DNA of 64,000 nucleotides, from NCBI GenBank assembly GCA_022701365.1, contig JAKUHH010000395.1, positions 372,001-436,000 on the forward strand, read 5' to 3'. Position numbers and translations under genes: made by a program. Position 1 is the stretch's first letter, and every line of letters begins with the position of its first letter. Under the pieces are notes generated by a model. That model saw only the letters and a list, made by a program, of their open reading frames with translations, was not told the DNA's origin and searched no databases. Shown here one piece after another: positions 44,174 to 56,253 of this stretch. Source of the stretch: Mycocentrospora acerina. Lineage: Eukaryota > Ascomycota > Dothideomycetes > Pleosporales.

Positions 44174-46426
44174 AGGTGCGTAAGAAGGCTGCCAAAATTT
44201 TATTCTTCTTAACTAATAAATTCAGTTGCCATGTTAGGATATGTTCTTTCTATAATTTATCGTCTAGTTAGTTTGTTTCAACGTTGATTATTTCTAAGAT
44301 GAATAGTAGAGGCCGCTGTAGTCAACCATTCAAGTTTCAAATCAATTTATATTCAATCAAGATTCAAATATAACGATCCTTCGCAGATGTTCCATTTCAA
44401 ATGAAATTGTTGACAGTGGAGCTGACCATAATTTTAGTTACTCTTCAAAAAGGTCTGAAAGTAGTACATTGGTCTTACCTGGGTTTTGGGGAGTATCGTT
44501 ATCTCCGAGTGGCTTGATAGAGAGTAAATAAAAGACCTTGATATAAGCATCAGGTCAAGACCCAATATCTTGGGCTCACTGCTATCAAACCAGGCTCCCC
44601 GTTTCTAGTCGTGAGAACAGAAGCATCTAGCTACGATAAGCTTCCCATCTGTGCATCCTCCAATTTTTCCGAGCCGTCCTCCTTCTCTAGAGTACCTTTA
44701 ATCGGAGCTCTGTAGCAAAATTTTGCGTTGATTCTTGATTTAAGTATTCACTCGTGGTCAAAGCGCAGTTTTTATGTCGCCCAAGTACGTTGCGCGCCAA
44801 TTGTTACCCTGGTTGTGAATTGACAATTTTCCTGCCTTCTTATATCGATTCGACAATACTCACGATGAATTCTTGCAATCCACTATGCATCACTGATCAA
44901 GCTAGTCCTCCTACAAATCTATCATCAGTAACAGAAATTGAATGCGCTGCAGAAATCTTTAGTGAAACAACAGGACGCAGAGTCGTCCTGGCTCGCATTC
45001 GCTTTTTTAAATATATAGATAATCAGATCACAAAATCAGATCACTAAACCAGAAGAAGAAACATTGCTCTTCTTATGGCAATCAATACTTGTTCTAGTTT
45101 GAATAATCTACGCAACTTTCCAAATCAAACATGTCACTTACATCGTTGTGGAACTTGTTAGAGATCCTAGTCTAAAATTTAAGTGGCCGAAGATGGGTCG
45201 ATTATTAAAAGAGGCTACTCTATCTCAACTCCGTATTATCGTCAAGGAGATACGAAATTTAGAGTAGCCTGCTACAGACTGTATTGTTAGTGATCAAAGG
45301 CTTCCAGATGGTCTTTTCCAGGACTAAGAGTCAACTGAAATTATTTGATGGTCCTTATGAAACAAAATCAGAGCTTAAGAACGCTTTGATCGCAAGGTTG
45401 CCCTCCCTAACTATAAGGCAAATTATTGCTCACATAAATTTATGATAGTATTTCAGAACCACAAGCCTGTAATCTTGTATGTTGACTTCCGACGAAAGGG
45501 CGGTATGTTATGTAATAATCCAATGGAAGGAGAGTTACCGTGGGATGCTACCAATCTAGAGCTTGTGATTATGGAGTAAGAGTCCCATACCCAGTACAAG
45601 AGCTATTGGGAATATGCGAGAGCTACGTTTAATTGCGGACCATGGTATGATGACTGGAACAATTGGGTTGACCAAACCTTGGTAACCTTTTGAAACGAAT
45701 ATATATGGGTGGCCATGCTTCTCAGGGAGTAGTGGTCATGCTGTTATATGAACTCAGAACATCTACTATACGAGATCGGCTGGATGTCACAATTACGATG
45801 CTGCATGGTAGCAGTCACCTTTGGGCCGCTGGCCATGATCCAGACTTAAGATTCTGGTGAGAGTGTATCTAGAAGGTCAAAAGAGATAAGACAACAGCCT
45901 GCTAAACGACGTAATCATACTCAAATGCTCTTTGCTGTGGCATCTGTGTAATTGTGCACGGCTACCATTGGGTGATATTTTCAATTCAACTGGCTTTACT
46001 TGACATTCAGCCAGCACTAAATCATGTTACAAAATTGCTCTGGAAGGGACAGCAAGCGAAAACACTTGCTGATATAGGCACATAGCTACAACCAAACCAA
46101 CATCATTCATGGGAGATACTTAAGTATTACTCAGAATTGAACTAATGTTTAGTTGTCAACAAATAGAGCAGAGAACTGACGACTCGATGTATATGCTGGA
46201 ATGCCTACTGGAACTACTTTGATATAATGCTGTGCATCGACACTGATCATGCAATGAGTCGGGCATGCATTTCTGACCTGTTTCGTACCGCTGAATTTGA
46301 TGCTCTATTAAATAAGGCCATCTTTTTCGAGGCATAATCTTGCTATTTCGAGCGTCCTTTGTGGTAGGAAATGCCACATAGACCAAGCTGCCTATTATCA
46401 ATGATACGGAATGCAATCCAATGTCA
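44174..46426. other. AT-rich island with decayed coding sequence
   Basis: AT-rich DNA between the small hypothetical gene and the AIM9-like gene. It includes a short ATG frame (44865-45047) and the decayed frame at 45130-45693 described separately. The rest, 45700-46420, shows no supported feature. Confidence 0.45.
45130..45693 (+). pseudogene. Decayed open reading frame, probably RIP-damaged
   Basis: One frame reads as protein-like sequence for 187 codons but is interrupted by several stops (TAG, TAA, TGA). It has no ATG start and ends with TGA. Segments such as HVTYIVVELVRDPSLKFKWP and VILYVDFRRKGGMLCNNP, followed by YKSYWEYARATFNCGPWYDD, look like genuine former coding sequence, rich in Trp and charged residues. 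The TAA and TAG stops would arise from CAA or CAG by C-to-T change, the main RIP mutation. The parent family is not recognised. An adjacent frame at 44865-45047 may be part of the same former gene. Confidence 0.4.
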
Positions 46427-48288
46427 CTAGTCCTGAGTCTGTGAACGTTCCAGATACGGCCAGATGTTTCGAATTTCCTCTGGCGACTTGTTGTACTCAC
46501 TGCCTCTGCGCATGAACTCTTGGAGCAGCTCCTCGTTCTGCTTTTGTTTTGTCGCGAAATCAACTTGAGGCGTGATCCAGCCCTCAAAATCAGCGCCGAG
46601 AATCTTCCTGGCAAGTTCGTGTACTTCATGATAGTTACGATAGTCCTCAAACTGCTGCTTGTGTTGTTCCAAATCATACTCGCTAAAATTGATTGGGCAT
46701 TGGTCAACGAAGCCTAGATCGTTCCAAGTCTTCCAAAGCTCAATGAGACAGGCTCGAAGCGGTATCACGCCTTCTTCTGAGACCTCTCCGCACCGAATAA
46801 AGAGCTCTCGTAGAAATGATGGTATGCGCAAGGCTTTATATGCCTGATTATTCTCAGATCCGCTGCTAAGTTCGTATACTTTTGCTAGCTTGGCTTCCTT
46901 CAACTTATGCTTTGCATATTCTTTATCAGCATCGTCCATCTCTTCATAATTTTGCGGCAGTTTAGGGAGTTCTGTGGTACCAAGCACAAAGTCGTCTTCA
47001 ACTGGTAAAAATTCTGGAAAGCGGGCTTGTAAAAACAAAGGTGAGACTACAATCGACTGCCAGTCAATAAGCGAAACGATATTGGCTGGATTTTCTTCAG
47101 ACACGTAGATATTGCCCATGTGGAGATCAGTATGCCATAGGACTGGCTCAGATACCTTACTAACGAGTGTAGGCTCGTCTAGTCTAGACATAACTTCTTT
47201 AGTCATTTTTAGAACAGCGATCTGTTCATCGAAGGATCCACGTGGTGGGTCAGAAGAAGCGGTTGTCATGGTCGCGGTTTGTCCAAGAAGTTCGATCTCC
47301 CGTTCAACAAGTGCAATACCAAAAGAAGATGCAGTTGGCCCTGTTGTGAAGAGTCAGCTAGGAAGATCTTTCAGGATATTTAACTCACATGGTCCTCGGC
47401 TGAGACGAGAATGCGAAGATAACGTCTTAGCTTGGGCATACCATCCTCGCTCACAAGACGGACCGATACAGAATTCCTCAGAAGGGTCTGCTTCACGGTC
47501 CAAAGTGAAATAAGTGTCATCGTCTGCCATAGACTTGCGGAGGTAGAGACTCCCGCTAGCGGGAAAGCGGATTTCTGTCATCTCGCCTTCAAGCTTTGTC
47601 AACTGCTTTACTAAGCATAATTGATCCCAATCACTCATCTCAGCCCATATCTTAAATAGTTGTATTCCAGGAGCTTTTTCCATCATAATATATTCAGCGC
47701 CAACGGGGTTCAACGGATCAGAATTCCAGGCTAGAACTTTTGGAACCGGGACTTGAGTATGCGTGTGCACTACCGATAGTGATATCATCAGTCTTAGCAA
47801 CAACAGCACTCTTATGGACATGGCGGACTTACGATATTGAAGAACAGCTACCTCAGACGCTGTTGTGTACTTCGGAGGCCCAGCAATAGAGAATGGTATT
47901 TTCGCAATAATTTCACTTCCATCCTCTTTACGCAAAAGGAGTGCCTTGCTAAACCCTCCTTCCATCTTCTCGATTGCACGGATAGGCGAGTACTGCCCGC
48001 CAGTAGATGCGGCTACCGCGCAGAGTCGGTCTACGTCGAAATTCACGTATCTGCGATCAAGCGCCTTTTTCTCGTTGGCCAAGAAACGTCCGTTCGTGTA
48101 CCTGAATAGTTCTTCGCGTTTGATAGGCTTGCCTGCTACAATCTAGCTTTCGGTCAAACTGGGACTGTGTAGGTATTACCTCGACACGTAATTGTGAGCG
48201 CTCTTGAGGGCTGACATGATGCGGAACTTTCGCTGCTGCTACTCCAGCACCTTCTACTAAGAGCTTTGAACGAGTGCGCCAATGTCAT
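46427..48288 (-). CDS. AIM9-like mitochondrial protein with APH phosphotransferase fold
   Basis: Exons in transcription order: 48288-48180, 48132-47833, 47769-47389 and 47340-46427, giving 567 residues. It belongs to the phosphotransferase-enzyme (APH) family, closest in pattern to yeast Aim9. The chosen start gives MTLAHSFKALSRRCWSSSSE, a typical mitochondrial presequence, followed by the family entry block LFRYTNGRFL and RRYVNFDVDRL. The kinase-like fold shows GGFSKALLLRKEDGSEIIAK, PVPKVLAWNSD, the catalytic HTDLHMGNIYV (Brenner motif) and IVSLIDWQS with the metal-binding Asp. An upstream in-frame ATG at 48357 would add 23 residues and weaken the presequence. Aim9-type proteins have no settled substrate; many fungal genomes carry several paralogues, some linked to accessory regions. 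It lies inside AT-rich DNA but is intact. Confidence 0.88.
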
Positions 48289-49980
48289 GACTGTCTTGCT
48301 TTCGTGAATAATCTTTTGGACGGGAGGGGACAGTTGCGCGACAGTGGCACTTTCCAAGAGTTACGGCCGGAATAACATTAGTGCGCAGCCGAGGCGGTTT
48401 GAGAAAGTCAGACCGCATGTACTCAATCAAGCAACCAGCTTTCCGCCTTTCCAACAAAAACTGATTTCTCACTTGATGGTAGCAGCCACTTCAATTCTAT
48501 AGAGAGGGTATGTTTACGTAACGCAAAGTTTCGACTTCTAAAATGACGCGATCATGGGAAGGATGAGACTGCTAAAGATAGAATTATTAATTGGCGAAAT
48601 TGGAGGCCTTATACTCAAAGGGGCTTAACTTGCTCGAACAGTAATTCATCTTCCTTGCTGGCGTTCTTCCTGATGGCTAGGTTTTTACGGTGGGGTGGCC
48701 CTGATCGCTTGTGGGCTAGTTTCTCTGTCGGCCATTGCGGAAGCTCAAGCGTTATGTTGCCTTTCATTGCGGCGCATAACTGACGAAACTTGTTGGACGG
48801 CCGGACCAGTAGCCTTCTATGAGGTGTGGTTAATCAATCAATATGCAAATCAAAATGAATACCTCTAAATCAAGCATCACCTCTGGTTGAAATTTAAAAA
48901 ATACCACATTGAACTTTGGTTAAGCGTATCACCTAGTCTATGTGTAAGCTTGTTTAATTGGTTCTGCTCTGTGTTAGACTCACATGAATCTGATTCTGGG
49001 ACAACAGCATGCGGAATAGTGAAGATTAACAAAATTGTCTTCGATTGCTAGCAGCATCCAACAGCTCGGCCCCTGCGAGTTATTAGGTGCTACACTTCCC
49101 TTCAGTAACACGTTCTCGATCAAGTTAAATACCTAATCTAAGAGCAGTAAATCATATTCCAGGTCCCAGTAGATCAAATATAGTCCTTGAATTTGTTTGA
49201 ATATACAAAGTGATACTCGGAATACTGGAATTCTGTAAACAAGTAAAAGGCTATTACCGAGATTATTGCTGGACTCTACTTGTTTCGATTTTTAGCATTG
49301 CGCATTTAACGGAATAGGCTACCAAATTTAACGGGCCATTATTTGAACTCTGACCGAAGAGGAAGTGCGTGAATCGGTATGGCATATAGAAGCCCATACT
49401 TGTGACTACGTTGTGTGATGTTTGTGGGATGATGCTGACGGGTAAACAATACAGTGAGAATTTAAAACGAAGTTAACCATGTGTAAGTGGCCACTCAAGA
49501 GGCACACCTACTAAGGCCCAAGTGTCTCGTTCATCGTTGTGAAAGGATTTTTTGTATGCAGAGAATGTACTTAATATTAAAAAATTGCTTAATGCTACGA
49601 AAGCTACGCAGGTTTATATGAACCGGCGAAGACGTAATCACTCGTTTAAGACTGTCTTGAGAAAGAAAGTGGGTAGCTCTTGCTGTCCTCAAAATTAGGA
49701 CTATACCACTGGATATATGAAGAGGCCGATTGTTATTTCTGGAACAAAGAGCACCTAAAGCGTAGATCAATGGGAGCACATGTCATAACATAGTGCGTCA
49801 ATAGGTGCCAACTCCTGTGTGAAAGAGTACAACCTTTCAGTGTTGCTCTATGCTGCAACTGAAATCGAACTACGGGCATAATGATTTGTATCAGTGTAAG
49901 ACACCCCTTTCAATGAGACTTCAAGCCACTCCCCGAGGTAGCTTGAATATCTTTTTGAAACTACAACGTGAAACTGTAAA
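48289..49980. other. AT-rich intergenic region
   Basis: About 1.7 kb without a supported gene. The first 200 bases upstream of 48288 should hold the AIM9-like promoter. A somewhat GC-richer patch near 48650-48790 has a 36-codon ATG frame of no recognisable family. The remainder is AT-rich with many stops on both strands. Confidence 0.45.
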
Positions 49981-50412
49981 CTACCTCACCGGAAGTAACC
50001 CCTGAGGTGGCAGGCCATCCTGGTGCGGTTGCTTCTCTCCGTCTCGAGATGAAGTCGCTACAACTGATCCTGTAGGCATCGTCTGCAGCCGATAACTCTC
50101 TTTTGGATTCGTGCCGTGGTTTTCATGCTCTTGGGTTCCAGCGTGCTCCCGCGCTTCAATCATTTTGTGTTTGCGACGGATGCAATAAATCAACAATCCT
50201 AATCCAAGCATTCCAAGCACTCCGCAAGTCGCACTGATTCCATATGCGATGCCTAATTTTGAGGCATTAGACAACTCTCTTTTGTCCTGGGGCAAAGACG
50301 ATGTGGTGTGGGAAGGTGGTGACGAGGATGGATGCGCCATAATGAGACCGATAAGACACACGACCACGATTGCTTTAGCGATAAAAGTTTGTGTTGAAGT
50401 GAGTGGCGTCAT
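49981..50412 (-). CDS. Small single-pass membrane protein with signal peptide
   Basis: Single exon, 143 residues from the ATG at 50412 (about 19 further codons are open upstream). The N-terminus contains a signal peptide (FIAKAIVVVCLIGLIMAHP). A short Ser/Pro/Thr-rich ectodomain follows (SSSPPSHTTSSLPQDKREL). The transmembrane helix GISATCGVLGMLGLGLLIYC, with its GxxxG-like spacing, ends at the basic stop-transfer IRRKHK. The cytosolic tail is His/Glu/Gln-rich with a possible phosphorylation site cluster (ATSSRDGEKQ). The plan resembles fungal mid2-like or receptor-like small proteins, but no family was identified. Confidence 0.6.
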   Translation of the reverse strand: MTPLTSTQTFIAKAIVVVCLIGLIMAHPSSSPPSHTTSSLPQDKRELSNASKLGIAYGISATCGVLGMLGLGLLIYCIRRKHKMIEAREHAGTQEHENHGTNPKESYRLQTMPTGSVVATSSRDGEKQPHQDGLPPQGLLPVR

Positions 50413-51874
50413 GGTGAACGTGGGTTGTAGTCCAATCTTCGTAGAATTGTGCAGCCAAGATTGGAGCACAAAAGACTCTCAAAAGTTTGCCGAAGAGGAC
50501 AAGGGTCATCAATTAAAGAAAATGACAGCTTGTCGTAAGGCCACTCGCATAGGAAATGCCATGCCATATGCTCGTAAGATTCTCTATACCTGGTGGTCTG
50601 GGCGCACATCATACTGATTGATCTCCATAGTTGCCAAAGATACACCAATTACGATCATCTGTTTAATCGTGCAGCCCTCCAAAAACTGGCTTTAACTAAG
50701 CGACTGTGCCGTCATGAATCGCTCCTGCCAACTTCGTCTCTAGTTTTCTGGCCTTACAGAATGATAAAAGCTTATTTGGCTATACAAGCTTCGTTCGGAC
50801 ATAAATCCTATCTAGGAGATTCAAAGGATGTTTTTTATAAGATTAATATGTTAATGAGTCACGAATAGTGCGTGTTATATCATACACTCTCTGGTATAGT
50901 CACCCACAAAACGTCTGCCTCACAAATGCCCATGCAAATAATAATGCACTAACATTGGTTAGTTTCTTATTTTACAACAAGTTTTAATCTCTGCATCTTA
51001 TTTCCTACTATCGTGTCGTATTTCCAACGCAAACATTCTCGTTACATACTATATGTCTTGGACAATCATTTCCATTCCACAAGATCAAGTTGCAAACTAA
51101 TACAGGTTTGTGTCAGTGATTCGCAAACTATTTTTTCTCCTAATAGAGAACAACTTAAATGAACCTACATGGAAACAGATGAATTGCTTCAGAAACTACC
51201 GGCTACGGCAAACTTGAAGACATGATTCTCGCACTAAATATAGAACATTATGCTGAGATGAGTGCTCTGAATAATTTCCTGATTCCCCTTGAATCAATTA
51301 TGATGCCTCCAATTTTTTTGCCAACATGCAGTCACCAGCAATGATTTCATTTCCGGAGTGTCTTGTTCAAAGAACATTTTAAAAGTTAAGCCAAGCGCCC
51401 CTCTTTATAATCAACACCACGAAGCGGCATATAGACTCTTACTAAGAAAATAGAACATATAAGATATGAAAATTCCAAACTTCGTGCTGCTGTAGCTAAA
51501 AAAAATTGGCTGACAAAATAATATCTCAAACCGATACATGACATTTTGTATATAAAGGTGCGTCAGGCTATTCACTGTATGTAATACCAATTGACGAAAG
51601 TAGTTTGGGATTATGACTTAGCACATCGTAACAATTATTAACTTAGCTATCGAACTTTGCAGGTAAGCAGCCAGTACTTGCACATGTTCAAGTGTTCTCA
51701 TTATAGGAAAATCAATAATGCAAGTCTTAACGAATTCAGAACAAACTCAGCCGTAAACGAATCACATTCCATAGACACAATTTCATGTTACTGCTCACAA
51801 ATCTGAGAAATTCTCAATTGTCAGCCCTTGTTTCACGTCGTTTTGGCTCACCCTGTATACGCATTGGCGTAGTT
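50413..51874. other. AT-rich intergenic region
   Basis: About 1.5 kb of AT-rich DNA with no supported gene. It lies upstream of the small membrane-protein gene, whose promoter it must contain, and downstream of the chromate transporter gene. Confidence 0.5.
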
Positions 51875-53677
51875 TCACTGACCAACAGCACCGTACCGTG
51901 CCAACCCCAAGACAGCGCCGAACACGATTGCCATAGCTGGTGGCACTTTAAACCATGCAGTCTCCGTATACGTAATCACGGCGATGACAACCCACCACGG
52001 CTCCCTGCCGAGGCTTTTCCCGTTGCTATTTTCCGGCGTCAGATATCCAATCTCCCAAAGCCGATACACAGCTGTGAAGACAAGTCCCACTGCTGTAGCA
52101 TTGATGCCCCTGAGTAGACTAACAACCCAAGCGTTTGCTCTCAGAACTTGCCAGATCGATTGCACACCGACTGCAAGGATGATGCCAGGGATAAAAATAC
52201 CTAGGTAACCCAGCAATGCACCAAGAACCGTAGGGGTACCAGACCCCACAAGTGCCAGCGCACCTAGATACACTGCAAAATTGAAGTTTGGGCCAGGGAA
52301 AGCTTGGATGATGGCAAGGCCAAGGAGGAAGTCACGAGGCGAGACCCAGCCTGGATCAACAACATACGAACGAAGTAGAGGGATGACGACCGGTCCACCG
52401 CCAAAGATAATGGTGCCAGCGAGGTACATGTTAGAAAAGAGGTCGAAAAGCCGGGGTCTATGAGAGAGAGTACTGCGGATAATCATGACGATTGCGAATG
52501 ACACTTTGCAATGTTAGCACCAATATTGAAAGTAGTGGTGAGAACGTACGCAAAAAGCCTATGATGAGCGAGATGCCCAGCTTGACAGAGATATTATGCG
52601 TCTTTGTGTCTGCAATAGGGAACGCCTCAGTACTCTGTACGCCTTCTCGTGATGAGCTGTTTTCAATAGAATCTTGATCGTTAGGCTCTTGTCCAGTCGA
52701 GGCGCGACTTTTTGAGCCCTTGGCCTGCGGCTTTCGCTGACTAGGCCCCGCCAGAACGGTATGCTCATTTCTTCTCATCGGGATACTCCAAGATCTATTG
52801 ACTTCCTCAGCATCTCCTCCTTCGTTCTTTGCTCGCCTTCTCTTCGCTTCCCATTTGGCTTGCAGCTTGCCAACCTTCTGCTGTAACCAAGTATCCCAAA
52901 CAACGGTAGCTACACCACCAATGAGAATCAGAACAGGGAAGTACCACAAAGCGTTATAACATAGGCCGGCACAAGCACCCATAACAACCAAGATCCTTGT
53001 GAGACGATCTTTGATAGCTTTCTCCGCTAGCTGCATGCTATCAGTCATCTCTCATTCGGCTCGTTGATGCAGAGACGTACTTGTATAGCGGCCAGTGCAA
53101 CAATTCCCACTGTACTCGCATTCAGCCCGCTCAACAATGCATACACAGCTGGTGGTAATTGGTCAGGCATTTTTTGAACACCTAATGAAAGGGCATACAT
53201 TCCGATAGCACCAGGCAAGCTCCAAAGAAGAAATGTGAAGAGAGCTCCAATTATGCCTGCACGAATCATTGCAATACAGAACACCATCTTCGTAGAACCT
53301 GGGCCTGGGAGTGCTTGACATATTCCGAAGAGCTCTTGATACTGCGGTGGCGTTAGAAATGCGCATCGCCAACATGTTGCAGCTATTCATTCCATGCATC
53401 CAGCCAGCGGTTAACAATATTCGTATTATAAGACACGTACAGTCTGTTCGTCAATCCATTTACTTCCGCCACCAAATCCGGCTCCTTCAACGAACCTGCG
53501 ATGGAGGATTTGGAAGTGGACAGGCGGTCCACCAAAAGCCGTAAAGCCCAAGTCCCAGGTTCTCACAAACATCTCTGCAAGTCGCCATCCTAGCTTTTCC
53601 GTATTGGCCTGGAAGGAATTGTTGCGCTGAGAGCGCGTATGAGCACGCAAGGAACTAATGATCGATGAAAGAGGCAT
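51875..53677 (-). CDS. Chromate ion transporter (CHR family, two-domain)
   Basis: Exons in transcription order: 53677-53441, 53341-53081, 53030-52550 and 52503-51875, giving 535 residues. Both halves of the duplicated CHR domain are visible. The N-half has FTAFGGPPVHFQILHRRFVE and CQALPGPGSTKM; the C-half has IIFGGGPVVIPLLRSYVV and IQAFPGPNFNFAVYLG. The halves are joined by a long charged linker (KWEAKRRRAKNEGGDAEE and a Ser/Gln-rich stretch). Ten or so membrane segments are expected. Relatives export chromate or take up chromate with sulfate; the physiological role in fungi is little known. The start at 53677 is the first ATG and gives a short basic N-terminus. The gene lies in AT-rich DNA. 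Confidence 0.92.
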
Positions 53678-55393
53678 TATAAGCGCAGCAAATAGGTTAC
53701 CACTATTCTGGACTCAGTTTTGAAGGGTCGTTGATGAGAGGTCGTTGGGGAGAACGAGGGTGAACGAATTGAAAGTAAGTAGTGACATTTTTCAAGGCGG
53801 TGCTACCGTCCAATAAACTGGCCCATGTGCTGCGCCTACCGACCATTCTAAACTGTGCTTGACGGTGCCAAGGCATGGCGTTCGCGTCGATAGCCTCGTC
53901 CGCGGATCTCCACTGACCACCCCTCCTACACCAGTGGATCTCTCAAATGCGGTAGCCAACACAACCAGTAGCTTGGATAGTTTGTAAGTTCATGCCGTCT
54001 ATTCAGGAATCATACGTTTAGTTTCTGTGAGACTTTACTCTTTGTAAGTGAGATCCGCTTACACATTTAGTATTCTTAATCTTCATTTTCGCCGTCAATC
54101 TGAAATCTTTGGCAGATATAAGCATCAAGAAGAACATGCCTCAAGATACAGTTGAAAACGTATTGCAGAATCAAAAATAACATAAAATAAACTCTCACCA
54201 CTTTTCCTGCGTACTCTCACAGGTTGAGCTATGTATACACCTTACACTAAATCTCACTCAGCATACAAATCGTACCTAAGAAACCAAACCTTTCTCGACG
54301 ATTGTAAGATATAATTCATCATAACCTTTTGGTTCCGGCGTATCAACGCCATGTGAACAGTTCAAAGTCTGTCTGTATCACAGAATAAATCGACGTTTAT
54401 GGTTGAGGTAAGGGCGGGAACGCAGAATCATTATCATGTCCAACTTTGTTTTACGCACCACCAACACCAAAGAGCACCTCTCTATATACACACAACCTGT
54501 TTTGCGTCAGAGCCATATCATAAGCTCTCATAGGATCGAGATTGATGATTGAAATGCTACAGTAGTAACTCGTGGTATTCATTGCGACATGTCCTTGATT
54601 CCGCTCCCTTGTGTATACAAAGTGACGCGTTTCTCTAACTAATTCAACACGCGTAACCTCCAATTCCAAAAAATAGATAATCTCCTTCACTCGCCCCACA
54701 AAATCAGACATGAAGCCTCTTCAAAGCTTCCTCGGCTTGATCCACCCCTAACCACCCTCCAAGTCTAGTGTCGGATATGGCGCTGAGCTTGCTCTGGGGT
54801 CTGACTTCCCAAGAACAAAGTGCGTTGATTTCTAGTACTTGGATCCGGAGAAATTGGTAAGCGGAAGTAGAGCAATTCGCAGCAGATGACGATGATGATA
54901 GTGATTCGGTCTTGCCCAGTGCGGCCAGAGTGAAAAGGAAGTTCAAGCTCAAGCGACTAAATAAAATTTTGCATGGTGATGGAACTAGTGATGTTCATTT
55001 TAAGTCACTAATAGTGTGTTTATGACATGGTTGTAATACGAGGGGCCTTGAATTGGGTGACAGTCTTACATTGTTCCTTGACGAGAAGGAAGAGACGACG
55101 ATTCTCAATCTAGTCGAGAAATCCGAGAATATTACTGTTTAGCACGCCTTCACCTTTGAAATTTTCACATGGAAACAGATGGTGACATCGCAGGAACTGT
55201 CGCTCACTTCTGTTCATTTCTCAACCCAACAGCAGGACATATTCACAAGCTATGCCCCCGATTCTAGTGCACGACACAATCTGAACTCCACCTAGCAGAG
55301 ATGATACTGCTGAAGTAGATATACTTTTATTTGCCACCTGCAATGTCTGGAGGTTGATTCCGCAGGCCAATTCTACCCTCAACCCCACACCAT
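53678..55393. other. AT-rich intergenic region with possible decayed frames
   Basis: Between the chromate transporter start and the caleosin stop. Two overlapping minus-strand frames at 54451-54952 (described separately) are the only protein-like sequence. No tRNA or repeat was recognised. Confidence 0.45.
54451..54952 (-). pseudogene. Two overlapping frames, possible frameshifted gene fragment
   Basis: An ATG-less frame (54952-54704) reads as protein-like sequence including SAISDTRLGGWLGVDQAEEA and ends at a TGA. The next frame opens with an ATG overlapping it by 8 bases and continues SDFVGRVKEIIYFLELEVTR. Read together across a one-base shift they would form one helical segment, suggesting a broken gene. 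No family was recognised, and the second frame could equally be spurious. Confidence 0.25.
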
Positions 55394-56253
55394 CTACTGC
55401 TTCTTCTCCCTCTTGGCAGCAATATCGTAAAAGATACTCCCATCATAAACCCTCCTTATATCATCCTTTTTCATCTTCCCATCCTCGGGCCAAAGCATAA
55501 GATACGTCCAGGACCCTGTATCGCACCCCAATAAAGTCAGCCACTAGCTCTCAAAAGCAGAAACAGAAAGAAGAAGAAGAAGAAGTAGAAAAATCAGGTT
55601 CAAACGTACACTCAAACGCCTCGCCAGCCCAGCCCACCGGATCCCCCGCACACCTCTGCCCACTCCACGTCTTCACCACATCCCCCCACGTCATATAGTC
55701 CCTCCCCGCCGCATACTTGGCAAACACGTCCTCAAACCTCTGCGGCACAAACCTCCCCTCGTGATCATACGTGCCCGTATCGCTCCCATGCTTGGTGCGG
55801 TGCACGTTCTTGAGGAAGAGGCGGAAACACGGGTCGGGCAGCCACCCGGGCTGAGTCGGGTATGAGAAGTTGATGTGGATGACCAGCACGGCGATGAAGG
55901 AGGCGAGGATGTTGAAGCCCAGGCGGTGGAAGCCGATGAAGGTGTCTTGTGGCCAGAGGACGCCGTCGTGGTCGCGGTCGAAGAAGTCGCAGTGTTGCTG
56001 TAGGACTGTTTGGTGCGAGTGTTTGTTCGCCCAGTCGTGCGAGGTTGTGCCGTTGGGGGCTTCGGTTGAGGGGGCAATGTTCGCGCGTGCGGTTGCTGGC
56101 GTTGTTTAGAATAAATGATTCGTAAGATGTAAATCAAAACTCACACGCGTGTTGAAGCTTCGAATCCTTTGCGGGGACAAAGGCGATGCGTTCTTGCGTA
56201 ACGGGAACCTCGTCAATCGAGTGTACGACTACATCGTTGGCAGATATAGTCAT
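55394..56253 (-). CDS. Caleosin / peroxygenase
   Basis: Exons in transcription order: 56253-56145, 56095-55610 and 55515-55394, giving 238 residues. Caleosins are calcium-binding haem proteins of lipid droplets with fatty-acid peroxygenase activity (family knowledge). Visible marks: an EF-hand DRDHDGVLWPQD, the first conserved His in FIGFHRLGFN, a hydrophobic half-helix ILASFIAVLVIHI, the proline-knot-like YPTQPGWLPDP, the second His in FLKNVHRTKHGSDTG, and the C-terminal WSWTYLMLWPEDGKMKKDDI. All key residues seem intact. The second intron contains an (AAG/CTT)-type microsatellite near 55565-55590. The exon 1 donor is GTGAGT. In fungi such proteins take part in oxylipin formation and stress or sporulation responses. 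Confidence 0.92.

Noticed and set aside
48673..48783. 36-codon ATG frame in the AT-rich region
   Set aside because: Too short, with no domain or neighbouring exon that joins it.
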